64,000 bases of DNA from Beroe forskalii (GCA_011033025.1 WFMF01000016.1:806001-870000), one strand, 5' to 3'; shown: positions 35,335 through 49,100, counted from the stretch's first letter. The notes: generated by a model not told the origin, from the sequence alone. Numbers and translations are program-made.

Positions 35335-35654
35335 GTATTTTTTTATTTTGAAGGTTTTTACTTCTATTCCAACAGCCGTACGGCCAATGACAGAAATCGA
35401 AGGATTCCAGTGTAATGAAGCCAGTGACGGTTAAGGAAGTGTAATCCATGCTTTCTTCGCCCGAGACTTCGCTGCAATGGGCAGCTCCTCATTTAACCCT
35501 CCGGCACAGTTGCCTGTACGCTCGGCTGAGTGAACCGTCGGGCTGCATAGGCTCAAGAAGAATCTCTCACCCTTAGCTCAGTGGTGCTGGCCGGGATTCG
35601 AACCCAAGATCTTTCGAACCTGTGCTCAAATCGATACCACTACACCACTGACCC
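35335..35654 (-). mobile_element. tRNA-derived SINE
   Basis: The minus strand starts with a tRNA-like head (35654-35583). It has an A-box-like segment GTGTAGTGGTATCG and a perfect B box GTTCGAATC (35603-35595), followed by ~240 bp of unrelated body and an A-rich tail (T-rich at 35338-35350 on the plus strand). The acceptor-stem halves pair poorly, so it is not a functional tRNA gene. The body contains AGTCTCGGGCGAAGAAAGC. Target duplications were not identified. Confidence 0.65.
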
Positions 35655-36091
35655 ATTGAGTCAATAGTCGAGTTTTCGAGTCAATTCATGTAACCTGACT
35701 CGAAGACTTGACTCGATTTTTGAACTCAACCACTTGACTCGCCAACCAAACTTGATAGTCATAATCAGTGATAGTAGTCTTAGTAGAGTGGCCTAGGTCG
35801 GTTTAATCAACCAGGTCGGTGGCAGCCATGCAGAGCATAGATACTTCCCTATACACAAGGCTATTAGGCCAAGAGTATGCACTCCTGGGTGGACAGGCCA
35901 CGCGACTGCCGGGGATATCCTGGGCTGAGAGCAGTCCGCCAATCCAGGACCTCACTGGACCGGCGGTGAACACTCACCTTAATTTTCAAGGCCACTTGAC
36001 TCAAATCAACCATTCAACGAGAATAAGCCAACAGAATCAACTCTGCCGATCGAATCAATCCGGACAATGTAAGCGATACGTCAGATCCAGA
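35655..36091. other. No gene recognised
   Basis: Contains a degenerate GACTCGA/GAGTCAA-rich stretch (35660-35740). A 109-codon open frame starts at 35819 and runs into the following minisatellite; it has no recognisable domain. Confidence 0.35.
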
Positions 36092-36703
36092 TGTGTGTCA
36101 GTTGAACGTCGCACCGGTGTCAACGATACGACAGATGGGTGTCAATGATACGTCAGACTGGTGTCAGTGATAAGCCAGACCGGTGTCAGTGAAACGTCAG
36201 ACTGGTTTCACTATCTGTGATACGTCAGACTGGTGTTAGTGATTCTTAAGACTGGTATCAATATCAGTAATGTCAATGAAACGTCAGACTGGTGTCAGTG
36301 ATACTACAGACTGGTGTCAGTGATAAGTCAGACTGGTGTCACTGATAAGTCATACTGGGGTCAGTGGTACGTCAGACTGCTGTCAGTGATACGTAACACT
36401 GTTATCGGTGATACGTCAGACTGGACACCGGTGTCAGTGGTACATCAGGTTGGTGTCAACAATACGTCAAACTGGTGTCAATGAAACGTCAGACTGGTGT
36501 CACTGTCAGTGATACGTCAGAGTCAAGACTGGTGTCAGTGACACGTCAAACTGCTGTCAGCGATACGTAACACTGTTGTCAGTGATACCACAGAATGGTG
36601 TCAGTGATACGTAACACTGTTGTCAGTGATACCACAGAATGGTGTCAGTGATACGTCAGACTGGTGTCAGTGATACGTTAGACTGGTGTCAGTGATACGT
36701 CAT
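36092..36703 (+). repeat. 22-bp minisatellite
   Basis: Imperfect units of GTCAGTGATACGTCAGACTG plus GT, about 26 copies with several truncated ones. Confidence 0.9.
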
Positions 36704-37239
36704 AACCTGCTGATGGACCCATAACCTGCCTACGGGCTTTTGTAAATTATGAAGGTTTCTATGGTATAGGTACCTACATTTAAGTTAATGGCTAACCAGT
36801 AATGCAGACAGTAACATCAGCACGTATGATTCCAAATTTATCCTTCCATTCTCAAAAATTCTCATTACAAAATGCCTCGATTCAAAGTCACGGATTCTCA
36901 GTGCCCAAACGTGAACCATTGTCTCATTGTATTGCGAGCAAGAGAAGCTAGCATGAAAGTGTATTCCAGTGTTTGTGTAGGTAACCAATTATAATGTAAT
37001 GTGATAATAGGTTGATCGTGTAATGGTATAATCAGCGGAAACCATTGAACTTCCTAGTAAATTCCGCGGAATTCCGTTCAGAATCTCGAATCTCGTGTTC
37101 CAAAACACGAGATTCGGAATTCGGAATTTGACCGGTTTTTTGCTCGGGAATCCCGAAAAATCGCAGGTTGCCACCAAAATGAGGGATTCCCGAACTTCAA
37201 AATGCGGGAATCCCGGGCATGTGGCCTTAGTGTAAGTAA

Positions 37240-40200
37240 CACGTACTTAGTACGTGGTCCAACTAGAGACGTGTTTACTTACGTTGCAGGAAGCTTGAAA
37301 AGGACTGCGTGTTGTTTTAAGTATACCTCCTGAAGTGTTGGCTTCCTGTTGTACGATATACAGTATACACCCTATACATTATGTATACCGTGATATGTAC
37401 ATTGCACACTGTTGACTGTACAGCGTTCAATCAGTGCGTGGTCCAACTAGAGACGTGTTTACTTAAGTTGCAGGAAGCTTGAAAAGGACTGCGTGTTGTT
37501 TTAAGTATACCTCCTGAAGTGTTGGCTTCCTGTTGTCCGATATACAGTATACACCCTATACATCATGTATACTGTGCAATGTACATTGTACCCTGTACAG
37601 CGTTCAATCAGTACGTGGTCCAACTAGAGACGTGTTTACTTAAGTTGCAGGAAGCTTGAAAAGTACTGCGTGTTGTTTTAAGTATACCTCCTGAAGTGTT
37701 GGCTTCCTGTTGTACGATATACAGTATACACCCTATACATCATGTATACTGTGCAATGTACATTATACCCTGTACAGCGTTCAATCAGTACGTGGTCCAA
37801 CTAGAGACGTGTTTACTTAAGTTGCAGGAAGCTTGAAAAGGACTGCGTGTTGTTTTAAGTATACCTCCTGAAGTGTTGGCTTCCTGTTGTCCGATATACA
37901 GTATACACCCTATACATCATGTATACTGTGCAATGTACATTGTACCCAGTACAGCGTTCAATCAGTACGTGGTCCAACTAGAAACGTGTTGCACGAAGCT
38001 TGAAGGGGACTGCGTGTTGTTTTAAGTATACCTCCTGAAGTGTTGGCTTCCTGTTGTACGATATACTGAGTACACAACGCAGTATACATGATGTATAATA
38101 GCTCATTCATGTAGTACAATATAAATGATGAGTACCAAGCATCTACAGCGATAATTTAGAACATAGTCCAACTATAACAACTTGACACGTGTATACATAC
38201 GAGTTCAAGCCCCAATGTTTTAAGGCACTGAATGTTTCCTAAAGACTCCGAGTGTTGTGTTAATCGTATGTACTGTGTACCTACTGATCAATAATTCAAT
38301 AGCGCAGGGTTTTTTTTGTACATTATAAGGGGGGGGGGGGCAGATGAAGCTATGTGAAAGTGGAGTTTCAAAAGGGTTGAGTTTTTACTGTTTGCCTCAT
38401 GTATATTGTATTTACAGTATATTGTATTTACTGTATATTGTATACTGCAAACTGCAAATTTCTTATTAGCAAGAGTCCGATCATAAATTGTACACTGAGA
38501 TAAGAGCGTCTCATATCAGTCATCATAAAGTTTATCGTGTCTTGTGAAGTTCAACAGAAAATTAAGATTACGCCAAAATTGATCCCGCGAACAGTGTCAC
38601 CAACTTCCTATTATACACCGATTCCACTGATCGGAAATTTATGCTCGTAGCCATAAGCAGCAGTCAGCTTCTCTACTCATGTTGTTCTGATGTTGTAGTT
38701 CTGATGTTGAAGTTCTGATGTTGAAGTTCTGATGTTGAAGTTCTGATGTTGAAGTTCTGATGTTGAAGTTCTTATGTTGAAGTTCTGATGTTGAAGTTCT
38801 GATGTTGAAGATCTTCCTTTAGTCGCAATAACTCACCAACTATCTGAAAATTAACCTTGAATCAAACTTAAATTTCTGACAAAGCGAGAATATAGATTTG
38901 AAATGATCAGCATTGCAAGATTTATATGTCACGCTTTCAGTAAAGTAAATAACTCATGGAGGCAATAAAAAGAGAAAGTTTCTCACCGATATTTTCATCT
39001 TTCGCCCATGCGAGTTTTTTCTTAGGAGGGGGTTGTATGTAGGACATCACAGATCTATGTGGCGTTCAACTCCTAGTCAATTTAGTTTATGAGGAGTGAT
39101 CACAGATCTCAAGAAATATTGTTCTTTTTGTTTGAATTTTGCATCAATATTGTTCAATGTTCATGTTCAGAGAGAGTATTAAACCCAGTTCTTAGAAGAA
39201 AACACAGTATATAATTATAAATGAGTACTGGTTTCTAACCTTTTTTCCTGGCAGTCTGACAGAGCAAGGGGCTGGCATGTAGATTCTAGATAGCCTGTAG
39301 ATAGCTGGAATTGAATCTGCTGCTGCTCCAACTAGTAGGTCTGACACCTGGACCGCAGAGCGATATTGATTGCCTTCTTTAGGCCCAAGTAGAGGTGACT
39401 CCTCTCAGATCCTGGAGGGGAAGGGGTGAGGTCAGAGAGAGGATATTGAGTGGGAATATGTCCAGAATATTATACAATTGTGGTGGTTCAAATTACCCAA
39501 ATGATTGAAAAGTTGGAAGTGATTGACCAAAAATTACTGACCCTCTTCCTGACTCTCAAAATTTGCTGCCAAGTGCCAAAAGAACAGAGGAAGGTCAGGG
39601 ATCGTTTGAACTTGAGACCAACTCAAGCACTTGGCGAGGGAAGGGGTAAACACAGCCACTGAGATTGAATAGGGTTTATTTAGAGATGGGTGTCAAAAGA
39701 GTTAGATGGAGTAAAGATATTGCTTAAGATTTCAGAAGATATGGAAATTGGCTCGATAATCAGTGGATAAGAATGATAGTAAGCAGGGACTCCTTAAGAT
39801 ACTTACCTTGCTACCAGAGTAGAAAAGGATAACAGTTTATCATCGTGATCCAACTTCATGACTTCAATTTCAAGTGGAAATTTCACGGTGGGACAGCAAA
39901 CACTGAAATGTTACGAGAATTTAAAAGAAGTATAAAGACTCATAGAGGATTTATGTATAAAGTCATCCGGGATCATATTTATGTTTCTCTCCGCACTCAG
40001 TCACCGTTAGAAAATCCTTATTTGGATCAGGGACGAAAGTTCAACTGACTCAGCAATTCGACAGCCCAGAAGTTACGGGCTCCTGAATTAATGGCAGTTG
40101 AACTTCAAGGATGTCGTACTTCTGTCCCAAAACTAACAACGAAAGGAAAACTGAAAAATATCTCACCTATGCTCAGAAAATCTATTTCCCGTCTCCTTTC

Positions 40201-41662
40201 TATGCAGACTGCAAAGGGGTGAAGCAACTGAGAGCTCTCCGCATTCCTGTAGGACATCACACATGGCGTTCAATTACTAGTCCAGTTTGCTTCTGAGGAA
40301 TTATTAATTGTTGCAAACTCAGGAGTTTTATTCAAAATATTAATAAACTTGTAATTATGCCGTAGTTTTAAGTGTGCTCTGTGCATTGTGCAGTAGTCCG
40401 TATATTCTCAGCAGACAATAAAGTGTAACATAACTGATAACTGGTATCTAACCTTTTCCCTGGCAGTGTGGCAGGAAGGCTCATCTTTCTCCATAAATAA
40501 GGTGAAGAACATCACAAGTCACAACTCCTGTGACCTGACACTCGACAAAGCTAGTCAGGCTGCAATACAGGGCAAAGGGCTCGTTTGTAGAGAACCTGTA
40601 AAAAGCAAGTGTAACTGAGTTGTGTAGCAAACAAGAAACACACGTGATAGTTAATAACTCTTTGGGCTTACCAAGATGATTTATGGAGCATCAGGAGCGT
40701 GCATTGGCAAGCACGGTAGCAAATATAAAACACATCAACTAAAATGATCGCAGAGCTGTAGCAAAAACTGTCAAAATAACGGGCAATTAAATGAAACAAA
40801 TATTGAAGGATAAACAGATCTCAAGGTCGCACGCAGGTGTGATCTTGGGTCGAAATCTCGACCCAACAGCTAGAAAGAACAAACAGCCATTTATCTACAT
40901 CAGTAGGTAGAGGAAAAACTTTCCAAACCAAGTGCAGACAGTGTCCAATGGCCCCAAATGCAGCTTTCTTGAGAGACCCGTGTCTCCTTGAAATCTTCCC
41001 CATGTTCTTCACTCTATCATGAGGCAATTAAAAGCAATATGGCGTAAGTCCCTACTCCGGGAGATTCAGTTTAACTCCAAATCTGTTTACATTAAAACAA
41101 TCAATGCAAAAGAAAGATGCAAACACTAATTATCAAGTCAATGCAAATAAAGACTTTTCTCTAGAAGGAAATTGTGACAAGTATCAAGCTAATAAGCTAG
41201 AAAATTTCGATAACATCTTTTGAACAATTGATGACAACATACTGACCAAAAATGGACCACTTACCTCACTTTTAGCATGTCCCTCATCAGCACATTTTAT
41301 TGGACTCATCGTACCATCAAACTTCGATCAGGGCAAAAATGAGCAATTAGCACTGCCATGTCAGCCAAGAGCAAAATCAACAATAAGTACATGTGTGACT
41401 CACCTCAACAATGCGAAGTGAGAAGAGGAAATAATATCTTCAGACTGCCAACTTTCAGTATAAAACGTTTGATTGCCTGCGGAGTAAATTTAAGATTAGT
41501 CAATTCTCGAAAAACGCGCGGCGTCCACTGATCGCTAGATTCTGAGGAGATGCAGGAGACGCGCGCGCTAATTGTTTTTTTGCGCTTTGACGCGCATACT
41601 AAATACGTAGCGCGCGGTGACACATGACCCGACGTATATTTGCTTCAACTTCACTTTAGTAG
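37240..41662 (-). repeat. Copy C: right arm of the large inverted repeat
   Basis: Reverse-complement match to copy B (24770-31900, minus its transposon) and to copy A. It preserves the empty TTAA site (39794-39797) and the Helitron-free site (about 39475). It holds about five satellite monomers (37252-38080) and eight 14-bp repeats (38690-38812). It keeps segments deleted from copy B (for example 39360-39430), so it is closer to copy A there. Confidence 0.85.
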
Positions 41663-41911
41663 ACAATTTTGTAGACCAGGCTGGCGCCTGGTGGGAAGAT
41701 ATGGCAAAACCTCAAGAATTGATATGAATGTATAAATAAAGATTTGGAGACAAATTATAGGAGTAGGCTGGCGTCGCCGACAAGATCTAATTTTTAAAAA
41801 TTTTATAAAAATATTTGAAGTTGGAAGAAGCAGGAGAGTACGTGGTATGAGTTATATGAAGTCGATTACAAAAGAATTTAGTAAATTTAATGATTTAAAG
41901 TTCAAACTATT

Positions 41912-44340
41912 TCATGTTTTAAGGTAATGAGATAAAGTGAAGTAAGTAACATTGAAATTTGGCAGTATATTGTATTTCTGTAAAATATTCTTTTTTGTTA
42001 GGAATTTGAAAAGTTTCTTTAGAAGGATATGCCTTTTACAGCCTTTGGATTCCATGGTGGAAAACAAGGATTTTAAGGATATTAGGAAGTATTTAAGGTC
42101 ATTGCATACACGTGCGTATCGTATAACTTGTGTTAGGAAGACATTATAGACAGTCGTGCTGTGTATATTACTTTTAACAGATGGATATTTAACAATGGGA
42201 AAACCAAATTTGTCTCTTTTATCATAAAGAAAGGTTGTAAAGGTATTAGAATTAGAGTCAATCATCATGTCAATTTCTAGCATGGAGGTACGGCTATTAT
42301 CAGCATTTTCCTTGTTGATTACTAGTCCTGGTGAATAAATGCTGTCCTTGTAACGTTCAAAATAGCCAAAGTTATTTTTAGGGTTTATATCATCCAGAAA
42401 CCGATGGGTATAATTAAAAAGTTTAGCAACGTGAAGTTTCTTTTTTCTGCATAAATTTTCAATGAAAACAAATTCATCTTTATATAAAACTAAATTTGCT
42501 TGATAAGGCGCTTGATTATCTCCCATTGGGACACCAATTTTTTGAATTAAGGTTATATCTCCGCATTTAAAATAAGTATTGTGAACAAGCCATGTATGTA
42601 GAATAATGCTCTCTTTGAAGTCAAAATTAAATTTTTTATTAGTTAATTTGCTAGAGAAAAAAGCAGATTTGCAACTAAGTGAATTAAAAGAAATGAATTT
42701 TCGGTTGTGATTATTAAAGGCTTTATTGATACACCAGTTTATATTAGAAATTAAAGAGTCATGATTTAAGTTGGTGTAAAGGGTGGAAAAATCGTAAGAT
42801 TCTGTGTCATGTGCTGATTTTTCCGCATTAATTTTATCAATGGAATTAATAATGTCAATAAAATTATTAGTAATCCACATGCGTTTAGCACCCGTGAAGT
42901 TATATAACAAGTCACAATAAAATTTGTGTTGTGCTTGGACTGATTTAAGTATCAAGGTGCAACTTTTTTGAGCCGGTTTAAGTATAGTGCCAACTCCCGA
43001 CACTATGAAGCGAAATTTGACTGGTGATTTGTGGAGTTTAGGCATAGGGTAGATGAAGGGTAATTTAAGATTATCTCTATCCACTAAATTTGGAAAAGGA
43101 AAATTTTCTTGTATCATTTCTAATATTTCTGATTCTGAGAGGGAAGTATTGAGATAAGTATTATTATGAGATCCAGGTAACAGTCCAAGTTCTTTGGTTG
43201 TAATAAAAATACTGTACCATTTGCATGTTATGCCTATATTATTGCATGCTTTGTCAATAGGTGTTATTAGGTATTTGTCATGTAGTTGCTTTAAATCGTC
43301 AGAAAGAGGGGTTTGTTCAGGTCAAGAACTAAATTTGAGTTAAAATTGTTTTCAAAAAAGTGTAGACGATGAAGGGTGTATTCTGAAAATAAGTTAATAA
43401 GAGGTGTAAAAGCGTTAGGATTAATGAAATATTTTTTACTCCAACTTAATGTGCTATTTTTAAAATCATCAACCAAATTAGTGTGAACAGATGGTATGTT
43501 AAGTATTGGTGTAATTCTGAAATTTGGGCCTAATTTGAAGATATCTTTTAGAGAAGAATTTTCAATAATATCTAAGTTGCCGGTAATAACGTGTCCATGG
43601 TCCCCGTTCTTGTAGGCGGAGGTAATGCAAGTACAAGGTGGGGTAGGGTCAGTTATAAAAGAAGTTATAAAGTCAGTGATGTTTGTATTGGTGAAGGTGT
43701 CTGCGTAGTTATAGATTTTACTTTTAATTGGGGTTTGATAGGTGAATATAATAGTAGGCTTTGAATTTCTATTTAATGGGTTAAGGTTTTTAAAGTTTGA
43801 AGAAGTTACAAATTTGTTTAAATCGAGAAATTCAATAATTTTATGGTTAAATCTTATTTTTAAAATTAATTCTGGGATTGTTGAGTCTAAAAGTGGTGTG
43901 ATTTTGTAATTCTGGAACTTGAAATTGACCATATCCAGACAAGCATAAAGAAACTGCTGATTATAGTTTAGGTCGATTTGAGAAAAAAGTTTGTGAGTTA
44001 ATAATTTAATAAAATCTAGGGCTATGGGTTTATTGAGGATAGTATTAGCAAGCCATTTAACAAAGGAAAAAAAGTTCCATACAAGGTGATAAGTAGGGGC
44101 ATGTACATCTTGTGAAAACAAAGTTTAATAGGTCGTTTCCATTTCTAATTCCAAGGGTATCTAGGTTAAGGTTTGAGATTTGCTCTGAATTAATCAAGCC
44201 AGGAATGGATGGTATTGGTTGGAAGCAAAGATAATGAACATTTAAGTAACAGTGACATGGCCTTTTCAGTATCCTCCGTTCTATCTCTCTTGAGTGCGTT
44301 GAAACAAAAACTAAAACTCTACCACATATAGTTAATTAAT
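41912..44340 (-). pseudogene. Penelope-like reverse transcriptase, frameshifted
   Basis: Two long minus-strand frames belong to one gene. Frame 43117-41912 (open further up, to about 43305) has RT motifs: PMPKLHKSPVKFRFIVSG, YDFSTLYTNL, GVPMGDNQAPYQANLVLY and FLDDI at the catalytic box. YDKRDKFGFPIV and QVIRYARVC follow. Frame 44121-43291 holds the upstream CTCITSAYKNGDHGHVITG motif seen before the RT in this retroelement group. A one-base shift near 43305 separates them. A second shift near 44110 continues the reading into about 44340 (RRILKRPCHCYLNVHYL). I see no GIY-YIG endonuclease domain. Assignment to Penelope-like elements is from motif order and wording; other RT classes fit worse. 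Inactive as read, unless the shifts are sequencing errors. Confidence 0.7.
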
Positions 44341-45401
44341 TACGCCTAATTTAAATTAACTACCTGCAAAAAAGGGCTTAAAACTGAAGGTGGACGTTTT
44401 TATCCATAGCCACAAGTCTGATATGTGATATCCTCTAATTGCGCATTATTCAGCAATTCTTTCAATCACGTTCCGTAAGATCAAAGAGCGCGAAGCATTG
44501 AATCAGTGATATAAATAGATTAGCCCCACGGAGTGATGAGCAAGTCCAAACGCATACACGGAATTGAAAATTACATTGCACACAAGTTTTGTACTATTGA
44601 ATTTTCGTCACTTTCACAACTGAAGTCACAAGTTGATGACGTTAAACCGCCTTGTATATAATTAGTATCATGAGTGTCTGATCTCCCAAAGGTTTTGGAT
44701 GTTTAGATAGGGATAAAGTTGCAACCTGCTTACTTGGAACACCACATTGCATATAATACCCATGTACAGTCAACGTCATTGATTTACTGCTTTGATTCAC
44801 AATTGTGACGTCATGCCAACCGCCTATCCTAAGTACTTACGTATAAAGTGCGTTGTAAGGATGTGTGATGCTTAACTGCTTTTGCAACTTCATCATGTTA
44901 CACAAGAGAGGAGTTCGAAGATTCTCTAATGCTTTTCAACAGGAAGTTGCTACATTGAGATAAATAAACGCAATTTTTCACACTGTGGGGAGTGAGCTTA
45001 TACTGTAAGTAGGTAGGTACCTATATAAAGATATAAGTATGAAAAAGGATGCCAATTGAAAATGGGATATTATATTTCAGTTATGCCAGATACCTAAATG
45101 CCAATTCAATCATGAGCCAAAAACCAGTTCAATGACCGAATTATTTGACGATTTTTCTGGTAATGAAAAATCTGCGCGTCAAATTTATAGAACTATATTG
45201 CCGTGATCTGGAAAAAGGAAGTAGGTAACTGCAAATTTTGAAGTTTCGGTACCAACAATCAACATTTTCAGCTCGTTGAGCTCTACAAGATGGGCTAGGT
45301 CATTTGCGTGGGAAATGTCCCTGAAAAATTTTTAAAGGAAGTAACTACTAATATAACTGCCATTTTTGAGAACATTTCAGGGATTTTGCGATTTTGTTAT
45401 C
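44341..45401. other. No gene recognised
   Basis: AT-rich sequence between the Penelope-like remnant and the left end of the DDE transposon. Only short open frames. Confidence 0.4.
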
Positions 45402-46197
45402 TATAGTCAGCGCAGAAAGTTAGTAGCAACGGATTTACTTCCTAGATCGCGATTTTGTCAAATTTGGCGCGTTCCGTCGCTTTCCAAACCATTACCAATC
45501 AATTATCGTTGACAGGTATAACCATGATGCGAGATGCGCGCCGTTACTGAATTCGCTTTCGCAATGCGCGAAGAAAATAAATGCTGTGTGACTCTAGCAG
45601 CTCCGTATAGCAAAATATCAGCATTGGAAAAGCCAATACCTGTGTACCTCTCATTGGCTGATAGCTTCCTGAATACTGACTTCTGATTGGCTCCTGTTGC
45701 TCAATGTGATGGGATGATGTTACTCATTTTCTGCTGCAGCAGCAGTTACAATAACATTTCCAAATGCCACGTATCAGTGAACCTATCACACAAGATACTA
45801 TCTCTTGCTCTCTTGTAATATAATGACTTCTCGAATTGTTATTCTTATTGTTGTTTTGCACTTGAAGCCGGTGGATATTATTATTTATCATATTATTAAT
45901 TGAGAATTAATTTCGTAAACTGAACAGTCAGTTGTCTACCTAAAATCTAGTTCTACTCAAACTGACACATCTGAAACTTCCCTATTTGTTAATGCTCGCT
46001 TGTTCAGAGTGTCGCATTGTGATCGAATATTTGAACTTGAAGTAGTACCTATGTCCTTTCAATCCTTTGAAACCACTATAAATTCAACTGATCAGGGCCA
46101 AATTATTCACTGGATCAGAACGAGGGGCTACTGTTTTCTAAAACGTCATCAAATTTCTGTCATAATTAATTATTTATCCAGGATATAGTATACCATA

Positions 46198-49100
46198 ATG
46201 ACTACACGGCAACAAGCAACTCCTGAAATGAAGCAGATGGTGCTACATCTAAACCTTAAGAACATTGCTGAGAAACATCGTCTCACAGCGCTTCGGTCGA
46301 AGATCAGTGATCAGAAATGGGCCTGCAACTTTGCCAATGGAGCATGTACTACCTGCCCCGCAAGACTCGATGACTTCATGAAAGACGAAGTATTAATAAA
46401 ACCCTGGCTATGGCCTTCCAAGGTTACATCACAGGTAACAGGTTTTGGTGAATCTACCATCCGAAAGTGGAAAGGCGAGCTGCTAACACGAGACAGTTTT
46501 GAAAGAGCTAGCGTGTCAGGAAGGCCATCAAAAGAATTCGCACCCTGGGCGCATATTTCCATTCGGAATATTATCTCAGGTTTTTACGGCCACAAGGGAG
46601 GTAGAGCCAGTATGCGGAAATATCCCACCGTCAAAAACGTCATGAAGGAGTTCTACGAAATGCATCCTCCTGGAGATGACAGACACGCAGGAGAAGTCGC
46701 CAAAGTGTCAGAGACTTCATTCAGGAAGGAGATCAAGCGAGCAGGGTTCAAGTTCGTGAAGGGCAGGGGGCACACCGCCATCATAGCCAGAGATGACGTC
46801 GCTGCTGACCGAGTTGAGTTTCTTCGGGAGATGGCTAAGTGTGTCGAGGAGAAAAGGAAGATCTTCTGGAGTGACGAAACGTGGTGCAACCTACATCATC
46901 AACGGGAGCGAATGTGGCGGGGGATGAAAGTTAACCCCGTCACAGGTAAAACGGAATTTCTGGAAGGTGGGATGGCAGCATTGCCTGCTGGGGAGGGAAA
47001 CAGGATAATAGTCTGCCACATCATGTCGGAGGATGGCCTGGTGGAGGGAGCCGACGACGTCTTTGAGGGGGTCAAGAAGTCAGCGGACTACCACCAGGAA
47101 ATGAATAGTGAGCACTACGAGAACTGGATAAAGGAAAAGGTAAAGGAAATTTACACACATATACGCATATAACAACAAATTCTAAAAAATTGACTCAGAA
47201 AATCGGTAGCAAATTTACATAATGAGTTACTCTTTCTATATCATTCACATAAAGATAAATTTCACCGCTTTGTTATGCCGTTCCATTGCTTTATTGTGGT
47301 GAATTGTTTCCTAAATTATAGGTACTGCCAAAGCTTCCGGAAGATGCTGTCCTTGTCATAGACAAGGCAAGCTACCACAACCGGCTAACGGATGAGAGCA
47401 AGAAGCCAAAGGCGAGCTGGAAGAAGGCGGACATTGTGCAGTGGTTGCTTTCTAAAGGAGAGGAACAAACTGGGCTCAATGGTAAGACGGTCCCTCAGCT
47501 CTTGATGATGTCGAAGAAACACCACGTGGAGACCGAGCACAGAGTGGACAAAATTCTGTCTGCTAAGAACATCAAAGTGCTGCGTTTGCCGACCAAGCAC
47601 TGTGAGTACAATCCCATTGAATTGGTGTGGGCTAAAGTGAAGGGGGAGGTTGCCAGCAAGAACACTTCAGTTCACAACAAAACAGACATGATACAGATGA
47701 TCACTGAAGCATTTGAAACCATTGACAACGAGTTCTGCGAGAAAGTGGTTCAGCACTGCTTTGGGATCATGGACAGGGCAATGGAGGCTGAGAAAATCGT
47801 TGACGTGCAAGTTCGACCTGTCATCATTGATCTTCTCGATTCTGACGAGGTTTTTAATTTTATATTTTATGATCTTAGTCATTTTTGGCCTGAATTGAGA
47901 TCTTGAAAGTCAAAAATACCATTATAGCCAATAACGAAATAAGATTATCTATTATTTTATCGTAGGTACATAAATTTTAATCGATGCACCGTACAGGAGG
48001 ATGATTGGGAAGATGAGCCAGAGTTTGAAGCCCGTGTAGATCGAGGGGCAAACGAAGAGATTACATTTGCTGATCCAGCTGAAGAATTGAGAGAGGCCCA
48101 GCTTATTGAGAAAGCCATATTGGAGTCTGCTATGCTTTACAATGTCACATCCGTCAAAAAGGTTGATATTATTTATTGATTGTGTCAATTTCACTTCATA
48201 GTTGAGACTATCAGAATCTATTCTCCCTATTCCCCCTCAATTTTCAGCCAAACTTATAATAATAGCAACTTATTCAGGTGTAGGTACTTCCTTACATTAT
48301 TCATTCATTATCTTACTGCAGGACGTGACAAAATGCCAGTGTGGTAAGGGCAAAGTAACTGGTGATGGAGCAGGACCATCTGGTGAGGGGGCAGGACCAT
48401 CTGTTAAGAGAGTGACCTGTAAGAACTGTACGTGCTCTAAATCAGGCACATCGTGTGGGGAACTATGTAGCTGTGACCCAGCGAAATGCTACAACAGATC
48501 TGCGACAACTGCACCAAAATCTCAGGTTCTATTTCTTAATTTACCGATAAACAACTATAAATCTATCGCAGGGGCACAATTGCATCGGCAAATGATATAC
48601 CTACCGGCATAAGTCTGCAAAAATATCTATATCCACGTTCTTTATCAATCAGGAGTTTACAAGTCAAGAGCCACTGCTGGAAGCGGAAACAGAAGACGAC
48701 TTGGAAGCAGAGATTGAAGCACAGATTAATGATGTAAGATAGTAGGATGATAGGTCGAGCTCATTTTTCTTTCAATTTTCATTCTTATCTAGGCAGCCCA
48801 GAGCAAATGTTTAATTTTGCAAGGTTTTCATTTCAGAATAAAGCATAGTACCTATATTAAATCATAAATTATTGTATTTTTGAAACAACGGCACTCTCTC
48901 TCACACACAGATATCAGAAGTTATTGTCAGAAGTCAAGAAAGAGATCAGGCTGAATCTAAAGAACTTCATCAGACGATCGTTGATCAGAACAAGCAGCGG
49001 TTGAAACGCAATGCAGATATGATAGCAGAATTCCGTGATGCAGAACTGGCCAGGAAACGATCAGTAAGAAACTACTTTATCATCAGTAAGAAAATATAGT

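Larger units (their letters stand above)
34763..37236. mobile_element. Probable transposon with ~22-bp imperfect inverted ends
   Basis: The left end CTTACCCTTTGGCCACATGC and the reversed right end CTTACACTAAGGCCACATGC match with few changes. Both continue into GGGATTCCCG-containing sequence (34795 and 37175-37215). Inside are a tRNA-derived SINE, a 22-bp satellite and unrecognised sequence. No transposase was found, and I could not identify a convincing target duplication. The right end abuts the copy C satellite. Confidence 0.5.

Noticed and set aside
35583-35654. Functional tRNA gene on the minus strand
   Set aside because: The A and B boxes are present, but the acceptor stem does not pair well and the sequence continues into a SINE body with an A-rich tail.
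35819-36148. 109-codon open frame beside the 22-bp satellite
   Set aside because: No recognisable domain, its end lies in the minisatellite, and there is no splice or duplicate support.
41690-44340. Hammerhead ribozyme or GIY-YIG endonuclease in the Penelope-like element
   Set aside because: I looked for CTGATGA...GAAA cores and for GIY/YIG motifs and found none I could support.
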